Source: Verrucomicrobiota bacterium (GTDB lineage Bacteria > Verrucomicrobiota > Verrucomicrobiia > Limisphaerales > JACRJZ01). Taken from it: DNA of 64,000 bases. The translations under genes and the position numbers were made by a program. The notes under the pieces are model-generated. The model worked only from the letters and a program-made list of their open reading frames with translations. It searched no databases and was not told where the DNA came from. Every line of letters begins with the position of its first letter. Positions within the stretch are counted from its first letter, which is position 1. Shown here in pieces: positions 26,055 to 36,683 of this stretch. The DNA is taken from assembly GCA_016219875.1 (NCBI GenBank), contig JACRJZ010000057.1, positions 1 through 64,000 of the forward strand, in the 5' to 3' direction.

Positions 26055-29000
26055 CTACGGTTGTGCCGGCGTCACGATCCGATAGAACCGCTGCGGCTTC
26101 CCGACCACGTCGGCGTCCCGCGCCGTCACTGGCTGGGCCGCGCCCAGCGGGCCGATGTTCGTCAACACCAACCAGGTCGTGTTCGTCACCGTGTCGCTGT
26201 AGAGCACCGAGTAGGTTTGCCCTGGTTGCGCGGTAAAGTTCAGCGTCACCGGTTCCGTCGGACTTGTCGCCGCGATGATCCCATCGAAGCGCGGCGGCTC
26301 TGACAGCGTCACCGTCAGCGTCGCCACCTGGCTTGTCGCACTGCCGACGATGTTGCTCACGATGACGTGATAGCCACCCGCCTGGGCCGGCTGCGCGTTG
26401 CTCAACGTCAGCACCGACCCCGTCCCGCCCGGCACGGCGTTCGTCCCGTTGAACCACCACCGGTAGCCGAGCGGCGCGGAACCCGTGACCGTGACCGCGA
26501 AGGCAGCGTCCGCTCCGGCCGATACCGTCTGATTCGTCGGCTGCCCGGTGATGACCGGCGGCTCGGCCAGACTCAGCGTGGCCGTCTGGGTGGCGGAGAT
26601 GCCCGCAGCGTTGGTGATGACCACGGTGTAAGGGCCGAAGTTGCTGGCTTGGACATTGGAGATGGTCAGAGAGGTGAACGTCAAGTTGGTGCCGCTGGCC
26701 AGCCGATTGGTGGCTTGGAACCACCACGCATAGTTCAGCGTGTTGGTGGGACCACTGGGATTGCCGTTGGTGATGACGAGATTGAACGTGGCGTTGCCGC
26801 CCAGCGGCGCGGCGCGGTCGGCCAGCACGTCCATCACCGTCAGGAAGCACCGGGCGGTGGTGGCGGGCAGGGTGTTGCCGGCGATGTTGGTGATGGCCAC
26901 GTCGTAAGCGCCGGCGTGGGCGAGTTGAACGTTCGTGATGGTGAGGGTATTGGTGCGGCTGTCCACGAGGTTCGTGGCGACCGCCGATCCGTTGCGCCGC
27001 CAACGATAGCCCACCGGCAGCGTCGTGTTGCTGGAGACAGTGACCGTGTAGGAAACAGTGCCGCCCACGTAAGCCGCCACCGCTTGGGGCGTGGGATGCT
27101 GGGTGACGACCGGCTTGGCCGCCACCAGCAGCGTGCCGTTGGAACTGACGGCGGTGCCGTAGCTGTCGGTGGCCGCGGCCGAGTAGTCGCCCGAACTGGC
27201 CAGCACGATGTTCGAGAGGGTCATCGTGGCGTTGGTGGCGTTCGGAATGTCTGCGCCGTTGAAGCGCCACTGGTAGCGCACGGGCGTGGTGCTGACCGCC
27301 GCGGCCGTGGCGGTGAAGTTCGTGCTGGTGGTGGTCAGGACGATGACGCGGTTGGTCGGATGAACGGTGAAAATCGGATGCGCGATCACGTCCAGCCGCG
27401 CGGTCAGACTCACGCTTTGGCCCACCGTGTCGCTCACCACCGCCGTGTAATCGCCTTCGTGGACAGGTTCGACGCTGGAGATGGAGAAGACGGGACTGTT
27501 CGCGCCGGGGAGATCCGCTCCGCCGAAACGCCATTGATAGGTCAAGGCCACAGTGCTGGAGGCGCTGACCGAGAAGGCCACGTTCGTCCGCGGGAACACC
27601 GCGAGGTCTTGCGGCGGAACCAGGATTTGTGGCAGCGCCACGACGATCAATGTCGCGGGTTCGCTCGCGGCCGATCCGGTTTGGTTGAAGACCACGACCT
27701 GATACTGGTTGGGCAGGCCAGGCTGCGCGGAAGCCACTTCGAGCGTGGCGTTGGTCGCTCCGACGAGATTGGTTCCATCCTTGCGCCATTGATATTGCAG
27801 AGGCGACGTGCCGGTGGCGGTGACGGAGAGCGTGGTACTGGCACCGGTGGGCAACATGGAGCCGACTGGCTGGACGGTGATCGTGGGGGCGGTGCCTGTG
27901 CTGAACCGGGCCGCGCCGGCAGAGGCAGGCGCAGCGACCCAGTTGGCCGGGTCGTTGCCGTAGGCGGCGTTGTCCAGGCGCTGGAGCGAGAGGCCGTAGC
28001 CGTCCGCGCCGGCGGGCCACGGAGCGGAGTCGCGATAGGAAACTTTCTCCATCGTGACGGAGCCGGACAGGCCGGTCGTGAACAGAGTGGGCTTCTTCAG
28101 TTCCACGTCTTCGCCGCTGTTGTCGAGCTTGCCGGAATACGGCCCGAGAATCTTCACGCCTGGCGGGATACTGTAGCGCGCCGTGAAGTCCGCGAGCTGC
28201 GCCGCGTTGGTCGCCGGGTCGAAGTTGATCACGAGCAGGTATTCGCCAGGGGCCAGCGTCAGGTTGGTCGGGAAGAGGAAATCCACGCCGGCGGCCAGTC
28301 GCCAGCCGTTGGTCGGGACGCTCGGTTCAAACAACGCCACGTCGTTGGTCGTGATGTTCAGGATTTCCACAAACTCGTCGCGGCTGTTGTCACCGGTGTC
28401 GAAGTCCACGGGGCGATACATCAATTCACTGATCACCAGCGGGCCGACGCGCGGCCCGGCGTTCGTGGTGCCGAGCGTGTTGGCGCGCTGCGCGACGAGG
28501 TGGTCGGCGCCGGTGCTGATGACGTGCCGGCCGAAACTCACGCCTTCCTCGGCGGTGCCGAAGTCCCAGCCCTGGTAGTAGCCGGTGAAGTCGCCGTTGG
28601 TGTTGGCGCTGAAGAGGCGGACTTCCCCGCCGCTGGGGCTGAAGGTAAAGGCGCTCGTGCCTTGCGCGGGCGCGTTGAAGTCGTCCTCGGTGAAGAGGGC
28701 GAAGCCCCCGACGGGGATGACGGAATTGGGCGGCAGGCGGAACTTCCTCGGCACGCGGAAATCATCCGAGAGCCACCAGCCGCTGACGTCGGCGGGGGCG
28801 TCGCCCACGTTGGCGAGTTCGATGGCGGTTTTGCCGCCCGGCGCCGGGCGCGAGAGCGCTTCATTGATGACGACCGCCGGATAGAGTGGCGGGGCGGGGT
28901 TGGCTTGGCCAGGGGATCCGCCCAGCACGCCGCTGGGCCGCCAACTCGTCTTGAGGCTCCAAGAGGAAGCCGGCGCAGTGTCGTCGATGATGGCAAGGGA

Positions 29001-32000
29001 AAAGCCGAACCCATCCGTGATCGGGTGCCAGCCGTCCGCGTAACTGAAGTCTTGGATGACACGGCCCGCGGCGTCCAGGTAGCGCAGGCGCTCGCCGGCG
29101 TTGTCGAGCCGGCCGGAGTAGTTGCCGGCGATGTTGGTGGCGGTGCCGTAGCGGAAGGCGAAGCCCGCGAGGCTGCGCACGAGCAGGACGCGCGCTCCGG
29201 GAGCCAGCGTGCCGCTGGTGAATCTGAAGGTGATGCCGTTGGTGAAATTGATGCCCGCGAGGTTGAGGGTCCGCGTCCCCACGTTGCGCAGTTCGAGGTA
29301 TTCGAAGTCGTCCGAGTCCGTGAAGCCCACCGCCGACTCGGCCGCACTCACCGGGGCGGGGTTGTACATAATCTCGGTGACGCGCAGGGCCACGGCGTCC
29401 GGGACGGCAAAGTCGGCTTCGGTCACCGCGCTCCAGTTGGTCCCGCTGAGGACGCGGGCTTTGACGCGCACGTTGTCGCCCAGTACCAAGTTGGTGGAGT
29501 AGGCCACCGCACTGCTGCCGAGGCTGCCGCCGACCCGGCGCGGATCGGTTCCGTCCAGGGTGTAGTAGATCACGCCGCTGCCGTTGGTGTGGGTCATGGC
29601 CAGCGGGAAGCCGCTGGCGATGGCGCCGCCATGTTGGCTGAAGTTGGGCGCGGTGACCGCCGGGAAGAGCGTGTCTTCCCGGAGTTGGTCCAGCACGAGG
29701 GCCGCGCGCGGCGGCAGCCAGTTCAGACAAAAAGCAAGCGCGTTGGTCCAGTCGCTTTCGCCGTACGGTTGCGTGGTGCGGATGGCGTCGCCCCAGCGGG
29801 CGGAGTAAGCGCGGATGGCTTTGGTGATCTGGGCCGCTTTGGCGATGAAGCGGTTGGTGCAGGCTTCGAGGGTGAGCGCGCCGCGGTTGAAGAAGTGTTT
29901 CTGGACGTGATCGGCGAAGCGGAGGCGATACTCGGCGTTGCGCATCAGTTCCTCGTGCATCCACTGCGGGTTGGACCACATGAAGATGCCTTCGTTCGAG
30001 CCGCCGAAGGGGCCGGTCCGATTCACCTGGCTGCTGGGTGAGCCGAGCGTGTGTTCGCAATCGGAGTTGAAGAAGCGGTAGCCGACGTCCGGGTTGGTGC
30101 GGTCGCGCACTCCAAACCAGTTGTTCCCTTGGTTATTGCTGAGGAACGCCGACAGCGTCGCGTCGCCGTCGCCGGTGTAGAAGATGCCCAGCATGTAGTC
30201 GATGAGGTTGTCCACGTCGATGAGGACTTCCAGATTGGGGTTGCGGGTGCCGTCGGGATTGCAGCCCAACGGACGGAAGTAATTCGAGTTCGACGCGTTG
30301 GTGCGCATCATCTGGCACATGACCCAGAGATTGGACCAAGCGGTGAAGTTTCCGTCGGTCGCCTCGGTGGCGAAATTGGGCGAAACGCTGCGGTTGCCGC
30401 ACTTCACCGCGTCGTAGTTCGTCTTGCTGCCGCCGAAATACGATTCGCCGTAGGCGGCCGAGGGCCGTTCGTCGGTTTCGTAGAGGCCCCAGTATTGGCC
30501 GTTGAGGTAAAGGTGGTAGTAGCGCGAGCGCCGGTAGGGCTGGCCCATGTCGCCGAGCGTTTTGCGGCAGAAGACCTCGCGCACCATGGTGTCGAACGTG
30601 GGCGATTCGTTGCGGGGCCAGGAATAGTTCTGGCTGGTGCGCAGGTCGAACTTGTCGAATTCCTGCGCGCCTTCGTCCTCGAACAGCGGATACCTCAGAC
30701 GGCCCGCGCCGTATCCGCTGTTGAAGAAAACGCGGAAGGAGTGCTTGAAGAACTGCGGATTGCGGCTGTAGCCGCCGCGAATGCGCAGGCCGCAATTTTC
30801 CTGGAACCGGCCCGGGACCGCGTTGGTGGGATCGAGCAGTTCCAACGAGCTTGGCCGCTCCCAATCCTCGCCGTGGCCGCTGGCGTTGGCGTAAATGCCG
30901 GTCGTTGGGTCGAACAAGTTCTTCATCTCGGTCACGATGGACATGGTGGGGATTTGCGTGAGCGCCTCCTTCCATTGGGCGAGGGTGTAGTTCGCGACCA
31001 CTTGCGGGTCCATGCCGTAGTCCACCGAGTTCACGCCCCAGCTCGCCGGGAAGTAGGGCGGTGGCACGCGCGTTTGCTCCCAATTGGCGGCCTGGTAAAT
31101 CACGTCGCCGAGGAAGAGGTAAGTGTGAGAGTCAACACGCGTCGGTTTGAGTCCCTCCTTGAACGCCCGCGCGCGCACGACCGAGGTGTTGGTGATCGTG
31201 AGCGCATTCGTGTAGAGGAGGCCCTTGCCGAAGCCCGGTTCATCGCCGTTGAACGAGTAGTAGATGGCGGCGCCCGGCGTGGCGCAGGTGATCTCGAGCG
31301 TGAAGTTCGTCTCGAAGAAGCCGCGGTCCACGCTGAACTTCGTGTCCGCAACCTCGCCGAAGTAGTACTCGGTGTTGTTCAGGGCGCCAGGAGTGGCGTC
31401 CACGAGGAAGGCCCCCGGCGTGACGATGACACGCGAGGCCGTCAGCGTAGGCTGAAAGAGCAGGTCCGCGTTGGTGGCGCCCGCGTTCAGCACTTGGATC
31501 GCAAAGACGTTCGTGCCAAGGACGAGCTGAGGAATGGCTGCCGAAACGCCAATCGTCTCCTCCGTGATGGCGCTGCCGAGATTGCGATCCGCGGTCGCGC
31601 TGGAATCCCACGCCAGGGTGGCGGGCGCGTTGCGGCGGGCGACTTCGACGCCGTTGAGATAGGCGACAAAGCCGTCGTCGTAACGCACGCGGAACGTGAG
31701 CGTGTCCGGCGTCGCGTTCGTGACGGTGAACGGCAGGCGCACGAACGCAGAGGCGTTCTGGTTCCACATGAGGTCCTGGATGTCCGTGTGAAAGTAGGGC
31801 CGCAAGCCGCTGGCCGCGGAGGCATTGACCACCACTTCGCCCAGCGACAGGACCGCCGCTTCGTCGGCGTTGCCCTGGCCACCCGATCCAGACAAATCCA
31901 GATCCGGCGTGCGGCGGACGCGCACGATCTGGCCGAGCACCGGTCCGCCGGTGAGAGCCACCAAATCGTTGGTGATGGCGGCAGGGCCGGCGGAATAGGT

Positions 32001-32933
32001 GTAGCCGGCATTCTCCGGGTTGAGCAGGGCGGATTGGTAGTTGGTCACTTCTCCCCCCGCGGCGTTCGTGGAAAGGACTTCAATGGTGATGTCGCGCAAA
32101 CGGGAACCGCAGCAACTGGTGCGGTTGTAGAGAATGACGCTGTAGATGGCGGTCTGGTTGGTCAACTTCACCTGCCAGAACGGCGCTGGGTCCGTGCCCA
32201 GAGTGTGGGTGAAGTTGCCGAGGTTGCCGTCGGTGGCGAGGCCAGGCGCGTACGAGCTGTTCTGGGTGCTCTGCGACGCGGTGCCGCTGGGGGCCACGTT
32301 CGCCGGAGCACCGGTGACTTGGTTGGTGTCGAAGCCGATGGCGGGTGGGGCGGTGTCGGTCACCCAGTCGGCGCCGGGGGCAAACGCGGGCGCGTTCCAG
32401 TCCAGCGGCAACTGCGCGGCATTGGTCGGCACGAGGATGGCCGGCGTCGAGGCGGCCAATAATGTGGTCGTGAACACCGTTTGGGCGACGCCATAGGCGA
32501 CGTCGTCTTTCACGGCCGGATACGGGTTGAACACCGTGGCAAACGTGACTCCGTCCGGCTCCACCAGGGCCAGGAACTCGCCGTTGTTGTCCAACTGGAA
32601 ATTGGTGTGGAACTTGGGCGGGACGTTCGTGCTCGAAGCGCGGTCCTTGCCGGACGCAAAGACCACGAGGACGCCGCCCGACGGGAGCGTGACGCTGGGG
32701 AACGTCCACTTGGTGAGCAACGCCGGGTCGTCGGTGAGGTGGTAACCGGCGAGGTTGACGTCGTTGGCAGAGGGGTTCTGGATTTCGATCCAGTCGGGAA
32801 AATCGCCGTCCTCGTCCGCCAGGGTGCGCGTGTTGGCGGCCATGAATTCGGAAATGATGACCGGGCTGGCGGCCGGGGCTGAGAGTTGAGCGATGAGAGA
32901 GCACGCGAACGCAAGCGCCGCGAGTTTCGGCAT
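26055..32933 (-). CDS. giant secreted protein: lamin-tail domain(s), CotH kinase-like region, Ig-like repeats
   Basis: Signal peptide MPKLAALAFACSLIAQLSAPAA; PVIISEFMAANTRTLADEDGDFPDWIEIQNPS (LTD); CotH-like FKHSFRVFFNSGYGAGRLRYPLFED; several YQWRFNGADI...YSAAATDSYG Ig-like repeats. Confidence 0.85.
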   Translation of the reverse strand: MPKLAALAFACSLIAQLSAPAASPVIISEFMAANTRTLADEDGDFPDWIEIQNPSANDVNLAGYHLTDDPALLTKWTFPSVTLPSGGVLVVFASGKDRASSTNVPPKFHTNFQLDNNGEFLALVEPDGVTFATVFNPYPAVKDDVAYGVAQTVFTTTLLAASTPAILVPTNAAQLPLDWNAPAFAPGADWVTDTAPPAIGFDTNQVTGAPANVAPSGTASQSTQNSSYAPGLATDGNLGNFTHTLGTDPAPFWQVKLTNQTAIYSVILYNRTSCCGSRLRDITIEVLSTNAAGGEVTNYQSALLNPENAGYTYSAGPAAITNDLVALTGGPVLGQIVRVRRTPDLDLSGSGGQGNADEAAVLSLGEVVVNASAASGLRPYFHTDIQDLMWNQNASAFVRLPFTVTNATPDTLTFRVRYDDGFVAYLNGVEVARRNAPATLAWDSSATADRNLGSAITEETIGVSAAIPQLVLGTNVFAIQVLNAGATNADLLFQPTLTASRVIVTPGAFLVDATPGALNNTEYYFGEVADTKFSVDRGFFETNFTLEITCATPGAAIYYSFNGDEPGFGKGLLYTNALTITNTSVVRARAFKEGLKPTRVDSHTYLFLGDVIYQAANWEQTRVPPPYFPASWGVNSVDYGMDPQVVANYTLAQWKEALTQIPTMSIVTEMKNLFDPTTGIYANASGHGEDWERPSSLELLDPTNAVPGRFQENCGLRIRGGYSRNPQFFKHSFRVFFNSGYGAGRLRYPLFEDEGAQEFDKFDLRTSQNYSWPRNESPTFDTMVREVFCRKTLGDMGQPYRRSRYYHLYLNGQYWGLYETDERPSAAYGESYFGGSKTNYDAVKCGNRSVSPNFATEATDGNFTAWSNLWVMCQMMRTNASNSNYFRPLGCNPDGTRNPNLEVLIDVDNLIDYMLGIFYTGDGDATLSAFLSNNQGNNWFGVRDRTNPDVGYRFFNSDCEHTLGSPSSQVNRTGPFGGSNEGIFMWSNPQWMHEELMRNAEYRLRFADHVQKHFFNRGALTLEACTNRFIAKAAQITKAIRAYSARWGDAIRTTQPYGESDWTNALAFCLNWLPPRAALVLDQLREDTLFPAVTAPNFSQHGGAIASGFPLAMTHTNGSGVIYYTLDGTDPRRVGGSLGSSAVAYSTNLVLGDNVRVKARVLSGTNWSAVTEADFAVPDAVALRVTEIMYNPAPVSAAESAVGFTDSDDFEYLELRNVGTRTLNLAGINFTNGITFRFTSGTLAPGARVLLVRSLAGFAFRYGTATNIAGNYSGRLDNAGERLRYLDAAGRVIQDFSYADGWHPITDGFGFSLAIIDDTAPASSWSLKTSWRPSGVLGGSPGQANPAPPLYPAVVINEALSRPAPGGKTAIELANVGDAPADVSGWWLSDDFRVPRKFRLPPNSVIPVGGFALFTEDDFNAPAQGTSAFTFSPSGGEVRLFSANTNGDFTGYYQGWDFGTAEEGVSFGRHVISTGADHLVAQRANTLGTTNAGPRVGPLVISELMYRPVDFDTGDNSRDEFVEILNITTNDVALFEPSVPTNGWRLAAGVDFLFPTNLTLAPGEYLLVINFDPATNAAQLADFTARYSIPPGVKILGPYSGKLDNSGEDVELKKPTLFTTGLSGSVTMEKVSYRDSAPWPAGADGYGLSLQRLDNAAYGNDPANWVAAPASAGAARFSTGTAPTITVQPVGSMLPTGASTTLSVTATGTSPLQYQWRKDGTNLVGATNATLEVASAQPGLPNQYQVVVFNQTGSAASEPATLIVVALPQILVPPQDLAVFPRTNVAFSVSASSTVALTYQWRFGGADLPGANSPVFSISSVEPVHEGDYTAVVSDTVGQSVSLTARLDVIAHPIFTVHPTNRVIVLTTTSTNFTATAAAVSTTPVRYQWRFNGADIPNATNATMTLSNIVLASSGDYSAAATDSYGTAVSSNGTLLVAAKPVVTQHPTPQAVAAYVGGTVSYTVTVSSNTTLPVGYRWRRNGSAVATNLVDSRTNTLTITNVQLAHAGAYDVAITNIAGNTLPATTARCFLTVMDVLADRAAPLGGNATFNLVITNGNPSGPTNTLNYAWWFQATNRLASGTNLTFTSLTISNVQASNFGPYTVVITNAAGISATQTATLSLAEPPVITGQPTNQTVSAGADAAFAVTVTGSAPLGYRWWFNGTNAVPGGTGSVLTLSNAQPAQAGGYHVIVSNIVGSATSQVATLTVTLSEPPRFDGIIAATSPTEPVTLNFTAQPGQTYSVLYSDTVTNTTWLVLTNIGPLGAAQPVTARDADVVGKPQRFYRIVTPAQP

Positions 32934-32992
32934 GAGTAAGCTACGCATAAGTGTCTGGTGAGTTGAAAGGATACACGGCGTCGCTCGGAACG

Positions 32993-33836
32993 CTAGTGGT
33001 TTTCTGAGCGCCCGGAGGGGAAAGCAGGGCTGCATCCAGTTGAACCTGGGCCGCCCTTCCGGGCGATCAACGTCAGCATCGGCCACCACCACACGATCTT
33101 GCCGTCCTCTTCACCCAGCGCCAACACGCGGCGCACGGCGGCAGGAGCGCGCGCGACGAGGTCCAGCACCTGACGGCGGTTTTCCGGCGGAGTCGCGGCG
33201 GTGCCGAAATACCAATTCAGGTCCGGCTGCTTGCGCGGGTGGAGTTCGCTCACGCGCACCGTCAGGCTGGCGGCGTGGCACAGGGCCGCCCACGCGCGCG
33301 GCGTGAGAAACCGGTGATGGCTGGGGTCGCGGAGTTTCTCCACCTCGTGCAGCCACGCTTCGGCCTCCGGCTCGTCGTCCGGCACACTGCCGTCGATGAG
33401 CAGAAACCAACCGCCAGGGGCGAGCACGCGCGCGACTTCCGCCACGAACTGGCCCGGCGAACTGAAGTGGTGCGGCGCCACGCGGCAGGTGACAAGGTCG
33501 AAGCTGCCCCCGGCGTACGGCATCGCTTCCGCCGAGTGCTGGCGCAGTTGCACGGAGAGGCCGCGGGCGGCGGCGGATTCACGCGCCCGCTCCAACATCG
33601 CCTCCGTGAGATCGCAAAGCGTCACCTCGTGGCCGAGGCTGGCCAGGAACAGCCCGGTGTGGCCGGCGCCGGTGGCCACGTCCAACACGCGCGCCCGCGT
33701 CGGCACCGTGATGCGGCCCAGCGCCGCTTGGACGTCTTCGACGTTTTCGAGGATGTGGCCGCGGGCGTAACGATGACTTTGCCGCCCGAACTGTTCGCTC
33801 GCGGCGCGCTGGATGTCGTTCAGGTCGGCAGCCATG
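32993..33836 (-). CDS. class I SAM-dependent methyltransferase (UbiE-like)
   Basis: VLDVATGAGHTGLFLASLGHEVTLCDLTEAMLERA. Confidence 0.88.
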
Positions 33837-33870
33837 CCTGCGGTAGGTTTTCTCCGATGCCAGCGGCGGC

Positions 33871-35598
33871 TCAGTAGCCCATCGCGCAACCGTCTTTGCG
33901 GCTCTCGCTGGCGCCGTGATAGACCTTGTTCGTCGCGTCCCAGAGGATGGCTTGATAGCCGCCGTAGCCGCCCAAGTCGGCGCGGATGTCGTGGCCGCGG
34001 CGCTTGAGTTCAGCGACCACGCTCCACGGCACTCCGCTTTCCAAGTTGACCCAGCCGCCGGTTTTCATCTTGGGCGTTTCGTAGTCCGTGGAGCCTTCGT
34101 GCTGCCAGCGCGCGGCGTCACCCGCTTCCTGCAAACCCAGACCGAAATCCACCAGGTTGACGATGATCTGCAAGTGGCCTTGCGGCTGCATCGCGCCGCC
34201 CATGACGCCGAAGCTCAAGAACGGCGCACCGTCCTTCATCATGAACGCCGGAATGATGGTGTGGAAAGGCCGTTTGCCGGGCGCATAAACGTTGGCGTGC
34301 CCGGCCTCCATGACGAACATCTCGCCGCGGTCCTGGAACCCAAAGCCCAGGCCCGGCACGACGATCCCGCTGCCCATGCCGCGGTAGTTGCTCTGGATGA
34401 GCGACACCATGTTGCCATCGGCGTCGGCGGTGGTGAGGTAGATCGTGTCACCTTGGTGGAGCGCGGGATTGCCGGCGTCGAACGCGCGGCCCGCGCGGTC
34501 CATGCGGATGAGCTTGCGGCGCTCGGCGGCGTACGCTTTCGAGAGCAGGCCCTTCAGCGGAATTGTCGCGAACTCGGGATCGGCGTAGAACTTGGCGCGG
34601 TCCTCGAAGGCCAATTTCTTCGCCTCGATCATCGCGTGCAGCGCGTCGGCGCTCTGGAAGCCCATCGCGCGGAGATCGAAGCCTTCCAGAATGTTGAGCA
34701 TCTGAAGCACGGCGATGCCCTGGCCGTTGGGCGGCAGTTCAAACACGTCAAAGCCGCGGTAGCGGACCGAGACGGGATCGACCCAGGTGGACGTGTGCTT
34801 CTCGAAATCCAGCCGGCGCAGCCAGCCGCCGTGGGAGCGCATGAAGGCGTCGATCTGGTCAGCGATCTCGCCTCGGTAGAAGGCGTCCCGGCCTTGTTCC
34901 GCGAGGCGCGTGTAGGTGCGGGCCAGGTCAGGATTCTTGAAGATCGCGCCGCACGCCGGCGCCTTTCCGCCGGGCGCGAACGTTTCCAGAAACGCGCCCG
35001 GAAAGCGGTCCGCCTGCGCGAGGCGCACACTGATGTTCCAGTAGTACGCGATGACCTCCGTGACGGGGAAACCCTCGCGGGCGTAACGGATGGCCGGCGC
35101 GAGCACGCCGGACATGGGCAGCTTCCCGAACTTCCGATGCAACTCAAACCAGCCGTCCACCGCGCCGGGCACGGAGATGGGCAGCAAGCCGCGCGACGGG
35201 ATGTTGGTGCGGCCGAGCTTGCCCAACTCGGCTTTCATCTGGTCGTAACTCAAGCCAAGCGGCGAGCGGCCGGAGGCGTTCAGGCCGTAGAGCTTCTTGT
35301 CTTGGGTGCTCCAGACGATGGCGAAGAGATCGCCGCCCACGCCGCAACTCACCGGCTCCATCAGGCCGAGCGCGGCGTTGGCTGCGATGGCGGCGTCAGT
35401 GGCCGAGCCGCCGGCCTTGAGCACGTCGATGCCGATTTGGGTGGCGAGCGGATGACTGGTGCAGACCATGCCGTGCGGCGCGAGCACTTCGGAGCGGGTG
35501 GCGAAGGGCTTGCCAGTGATGCGGTCCACCTGGGCAGGCGCGAAAATTGCCCAAGCGAAAACGAGCCAGAAGGAAGTCAGGACATGCGCAGTCGTCAT
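33871..35598 (-). CDS. gamma-glutamyltransferase family protein
   Basis: GMVCTSHPLATQIGIDVLKAGGSATDAAIAANAALGLMEPVSCGVGGDLFAIVW; DTIYLTTADADGNMVSLIQSNY. Confidence 0.9.
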   Translation of the reverse strand: MTTAHVLTSFWLVFAWAIFAPAQVDRITGKPFATRSEVLAPHGMVCTSHPLATQIGIDVLKAGGSATDAAIAANAALGLMEPVSCGVGGDLFAIVWSTQDKKLYGLNASGRSPLGLSYDQMKAELGKLGRTNIPSRGLLPISVPGAVDGWFELHRKFGKLPMSGVLAPAIRYAREGFPVTEVIAYYWNISVRLAQADRFPGAFLETFAPGGKAPACGAIFKNPDLARTYTRLAEQGRDAFYRGEIADQIDAFMRSHGGWLRRLDFEKHTSTWVDPVSVRYRGFDVFELPPNGQGIAVLQMLNILEGFDLRAMGFQSADALHAMIEAKKLAFEDRAKFYADPEFATIPLKGLLSKAYAAERRKLIRMDRAGRAFDAGNPALHQGDTIYLTTADADGNMVSLIQSNYRGMGSGIVVPGLGFGFQDRGEMFVMEAGHANVYAPGKRPFHTIIPAFMMKDGAPFLSFGVMGGAMQPQGHLQIIVNLVDFGLGLQEAGDAARWQHEGSTDYETPKMKTGGWVNLESGVPWSVVAELKRRGHDIRADLGGYGGYQAILWDATNKVYHGASESRKDGCAMGY

Positions 35599-35649
35599 GC
35601 CGGCATGGTAATGTCGCGGCTGGTTTGGTCAACCCGTCCGACGCTGCCC

Positions 35650-35870
35650 GTAGGACAGGCGTTGCGCCTGGCTCCATTGAACCTGAACCCCGATTTTGAA
35701 TCACCACGAAACACACGAAACACACGAAAAGGCTGGCCCCATTTCATCATTTTCCATCGCGCGACTCTTGTGCAGGGCCAGCGTGACGGTTCCGGTTCTG
35801 CTTTCGTGTGTTTCGTGGTGCCCTCTTCGGCGGTCGGGTTGAACAGAGACAGGCGCGACGCCTGTCCTAC
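35650..35870. repeat. nested palindromic element
   Basis: Outer arms gtaggacaggcgttgcgcctg.../...caggcgcgacgcctgtcctac; middle arms caccacgaaacacacgaaa (35702-35720) and exact reverse complement (35802-35820); inner gctggcc/ggccagc. Confidence 0.9.
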
Positions 35871-35883
35871 GACAAGCTCCCGG

Positions 35884-36660
35884 CTAGAAGTTCGTGTCCG
35901 CCGTCTGCAGATCCAGTTCCTTGATCCAGGCGTTGCGGTAGCGCACGTCGTGGCCCTCGGCTTGAAGCTTGAGGCCGCCGGGGGTGTCGGTGACTCCTTT
36001 GCCGCCATTGTTGCCGCCGTCGAGGCCGGAGTTCGGCCCGCCCCAGACTTGGCTGATCGCCTGGTTGGCGTGGACTTTCTTCCCGTTGAAGTAAATCGTG
36101 ACCATCGCCTTTTCGACCCGCTGGCCTTCCTTGAAACGCGCGGCCCGGAACACGATGTCGTAGGCATTCCACTTGCCCGTGCCGTTGTAGGCATCGAAGG
36201 GCGCGGCGGCTTCGTTGATGACAGCGGCCATGCCGTGCTTGCCAGTGTCCCCGTCGAGCACCTGGATTTCGTACCGGTTCTGCAAGTACACGCCGCTGTT
36301 GCCGCCAGGTTTCACGATCAGGAATTCGATGTGCAGCCGGAAGTCGCGGTAGGCCTTCTTGGTGACGATGTCTGCCGCGCCGTATTTGCCACCCGCAGCG
36401 GCGGCGTCCAACGTGGAAAGGGCCGTGCCGCCATCGACCGGGTCTGCCACGATCTGCCACTTGATAGGCGGCGTTGCTTTGAAGCCTGGGCCTTGCCAGT
36501 AGGCCCACTTCGCGTCGAGCATCTCACGCGAGCCGTCGAAAATGACTTCGGCCCCAGGGATCGGCTTCGCGCCGACGCCGATGTTCTCGGCCGCGAACGA
36601 ACAGGTTGTCGCGAGGATAAAGAGGATGAGTTTCAGGAGAGCGATGTGTTTGGAGATCAT
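35884..36660 (-). CDS. DUF1080 (3-keto-disaccharide hydrolase) domain protein, secreted
   Basis: FRLHIEFLIVKPGGNSGVYLQNRYEIQVLD...DIVFRAARFKEGQRVEKAMVTIYFNGKKV. Confidence 0.88.
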   Translation of the reverse strand: MISKHIALLKLILFILATTCSFAAENIGVGAKPIPGAEVIFDGSREMLDAKWAYWQGPGFKATPPIKWQIVADPVDGGTALSTLDAAAAGGKYGAADIVTKKAYRDFRLHIEFLIVKPGGNSGVYLQNRYEIQVLDGDTGKHGMAAVINEAAAPFDAYNGTGKWNAYDIVFRAARFKEGQRVEKAMVTIYFNGKKVHANQAISQVWGGPNSGLDGGNNGGKGVTDTPGGLKLQAEGHDVRYRNAWIKELDLQTADTNF

Positions 36661-36683
36661 AGCTGGTGGTTGGGTTGGATTAT

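Noticed and set aside
26367-30041. 1224-aa plus-strand ORF opposite the CotH giant
   Set aside because: Antisense low-complexity translation; sense frame has signal peptide and domain repeats.
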